Source: Pedosphaera sp.
Lineage (GTDB): Bacteria; Verrucomicrobiota; Verrucomicrobiae; Limisphaerales; Pedosphaeraceae
DNA: 5,024 bases
NCBI GenBank assembly: GCA_028293265.1
Contig: JAQGPB010000467.1
Coordinates: 1-5,024 of the forward strand
Direction of reading: 5' to 3'
Part shown: in pieces, positions 4,747 to 5,024 of the stretch
How positions within the stretch are numbered: the first letter of the stretch is position 1
Layout of the letters: each line of letters starts with the position of its first letter
Program-made: the position numbers and the translations under genes
The notes under the pieces: model-generated
Database searches by the model: none
Seen by the model: the letters and a program-made list of their open reading frames with translations, nothing else
Told to the model about the DNA's origin: nothing

Positions 4747-5024
4747 TTAAGGGAATAATAATTCCTTGAAACCGGGCTGGATTTCAACCGAATTCTTTTG
4801 CGGTGCTTTGACCGGTTTATCCGGCCCGGCGACGGCAAGCGACAGGCCTTGGTGAGAATGGATGAGATGAATCGGGCCGCGCCGTCTCCGGCTGCCTCCG
4901 CAATCACCCGCTTTAGATTGAACATCTGCCGAAACATGATTGCCCAAGAGTGGATTATCGGTTAAGATATGGCCATTGCTGTACAAATAGATGCCTATGC
5001 CATTTTCCAGACCTCTGAGGAAAC
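4747..5024 (-). CDS. C-terminal part of an unidentified protein upstream of the FKBP gene (partial)
   Basis: A frame open from the right edge runs 91 codons to TAA 4747-4749, six bases before the FKBP start. The peptide begins FLRGLENGIGIYLYSNGH, has a basic patch SRRRRGP (44-50), a histidine-rich stretch IHLIHSHQG (51-59) and ends IQPGFKELLFP. I do not recognise the family. Reasons to believe it: it is the longest frame across this stretch, it extends past the edge, its composition is protein-like, and it makes a tight operon-like junction with the next gene. Against it: two other frames (a 66-codon - strand frame and a + strand frame to 4965) are also open here. Confidence 0.5.
   Translation of the reverse strand, partial: FLRGLENGIGIYLYSNGHILTDNPLLGNHVSADVQSKAGDCGGSRRRRGPIHLIHSHQGLSLAVAGPDKPVKAPQKNSVEIQPGFKELLFP

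Noticed and set aside
4755..4787. A possible FKBP promoter (TTGAAA with TATTAT)
   Set aside because: The spacing is 21 bases and it lies within the end of the upstream partial gene, so co-transcription is the simpler reading.
4969..5024. A short + strand frame from ATG 4969 to the right edge
   Set aside because: Only 18 codons are visible, with no ribosome-binding site, and it lies opposite the longer - strand frame that leads into the FKBP gene.

Overview
The window is bacterial chromosomal DNA. It most resembles a member of the Verrucomicrobiota (Pedosphaera/Limisphaerales-like). That placement is an inference from gene content (a Mip-like FKBP, a ClpS followed by a DUF2017-like gene) and from long intergenic hairpins built of 7-8 nt units, which I associate with such genomes. 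No rRNA, tRNA, CRISPR array or transposase is visible.

Layout: positions 1-802 are read on the + strand. They hold the tail of an unidentified gene, then a small conserved-type protein (106-348) overlapping a retropepsin-like aspartic protease (341-802). Everything from 852 to the right edge is read on the - strand. In transcription order: the 3' end of an unidentified CDS (4747 to beyond 5024), a secreted FKBP-type peptidyl-prolyl isomerase (3796-4740), clpS (3312-3617) abutting a DUF2017-like gene (2850-3311), aat encoding leucyl/phenylalanyl-tRNA-protein transferase (1997-2662), and a NAPE-PLD/UlaG-like metallo-hydrolase with a twin-arginine N-terminus (852-1814).

The best functional story is an N-degron cluster. 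Aat places Leu or Phe on proteins that begin with Lys or Arg, and ClpS delivers such proteins to a Clp protease. The DUF2017-like protein is translationally tied to ClpS and is the obvious candidate for an unstudied partner.

The best structural story is the set of three long imperfect inverted repeats at 1909-2035, 2698-2826 and 3688-3770. Each follows the stop codon of a - strand gene or contains it, each has arms made of short tandem units, and each is followed on the - strand by a T run, so they look like terminators or 3'-end stabilisers. One has become part of a gene: its 36-nt arm encodes exactly the last 12 residues of Aat. Candidate promoters sit just after two of the hairpins, so each gene or pair may be its own transcription unit. 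For clpS and for the gene at 106 the -10 box lies only 6-7 nt before the ATG, suggesting leaderless mRNAs.
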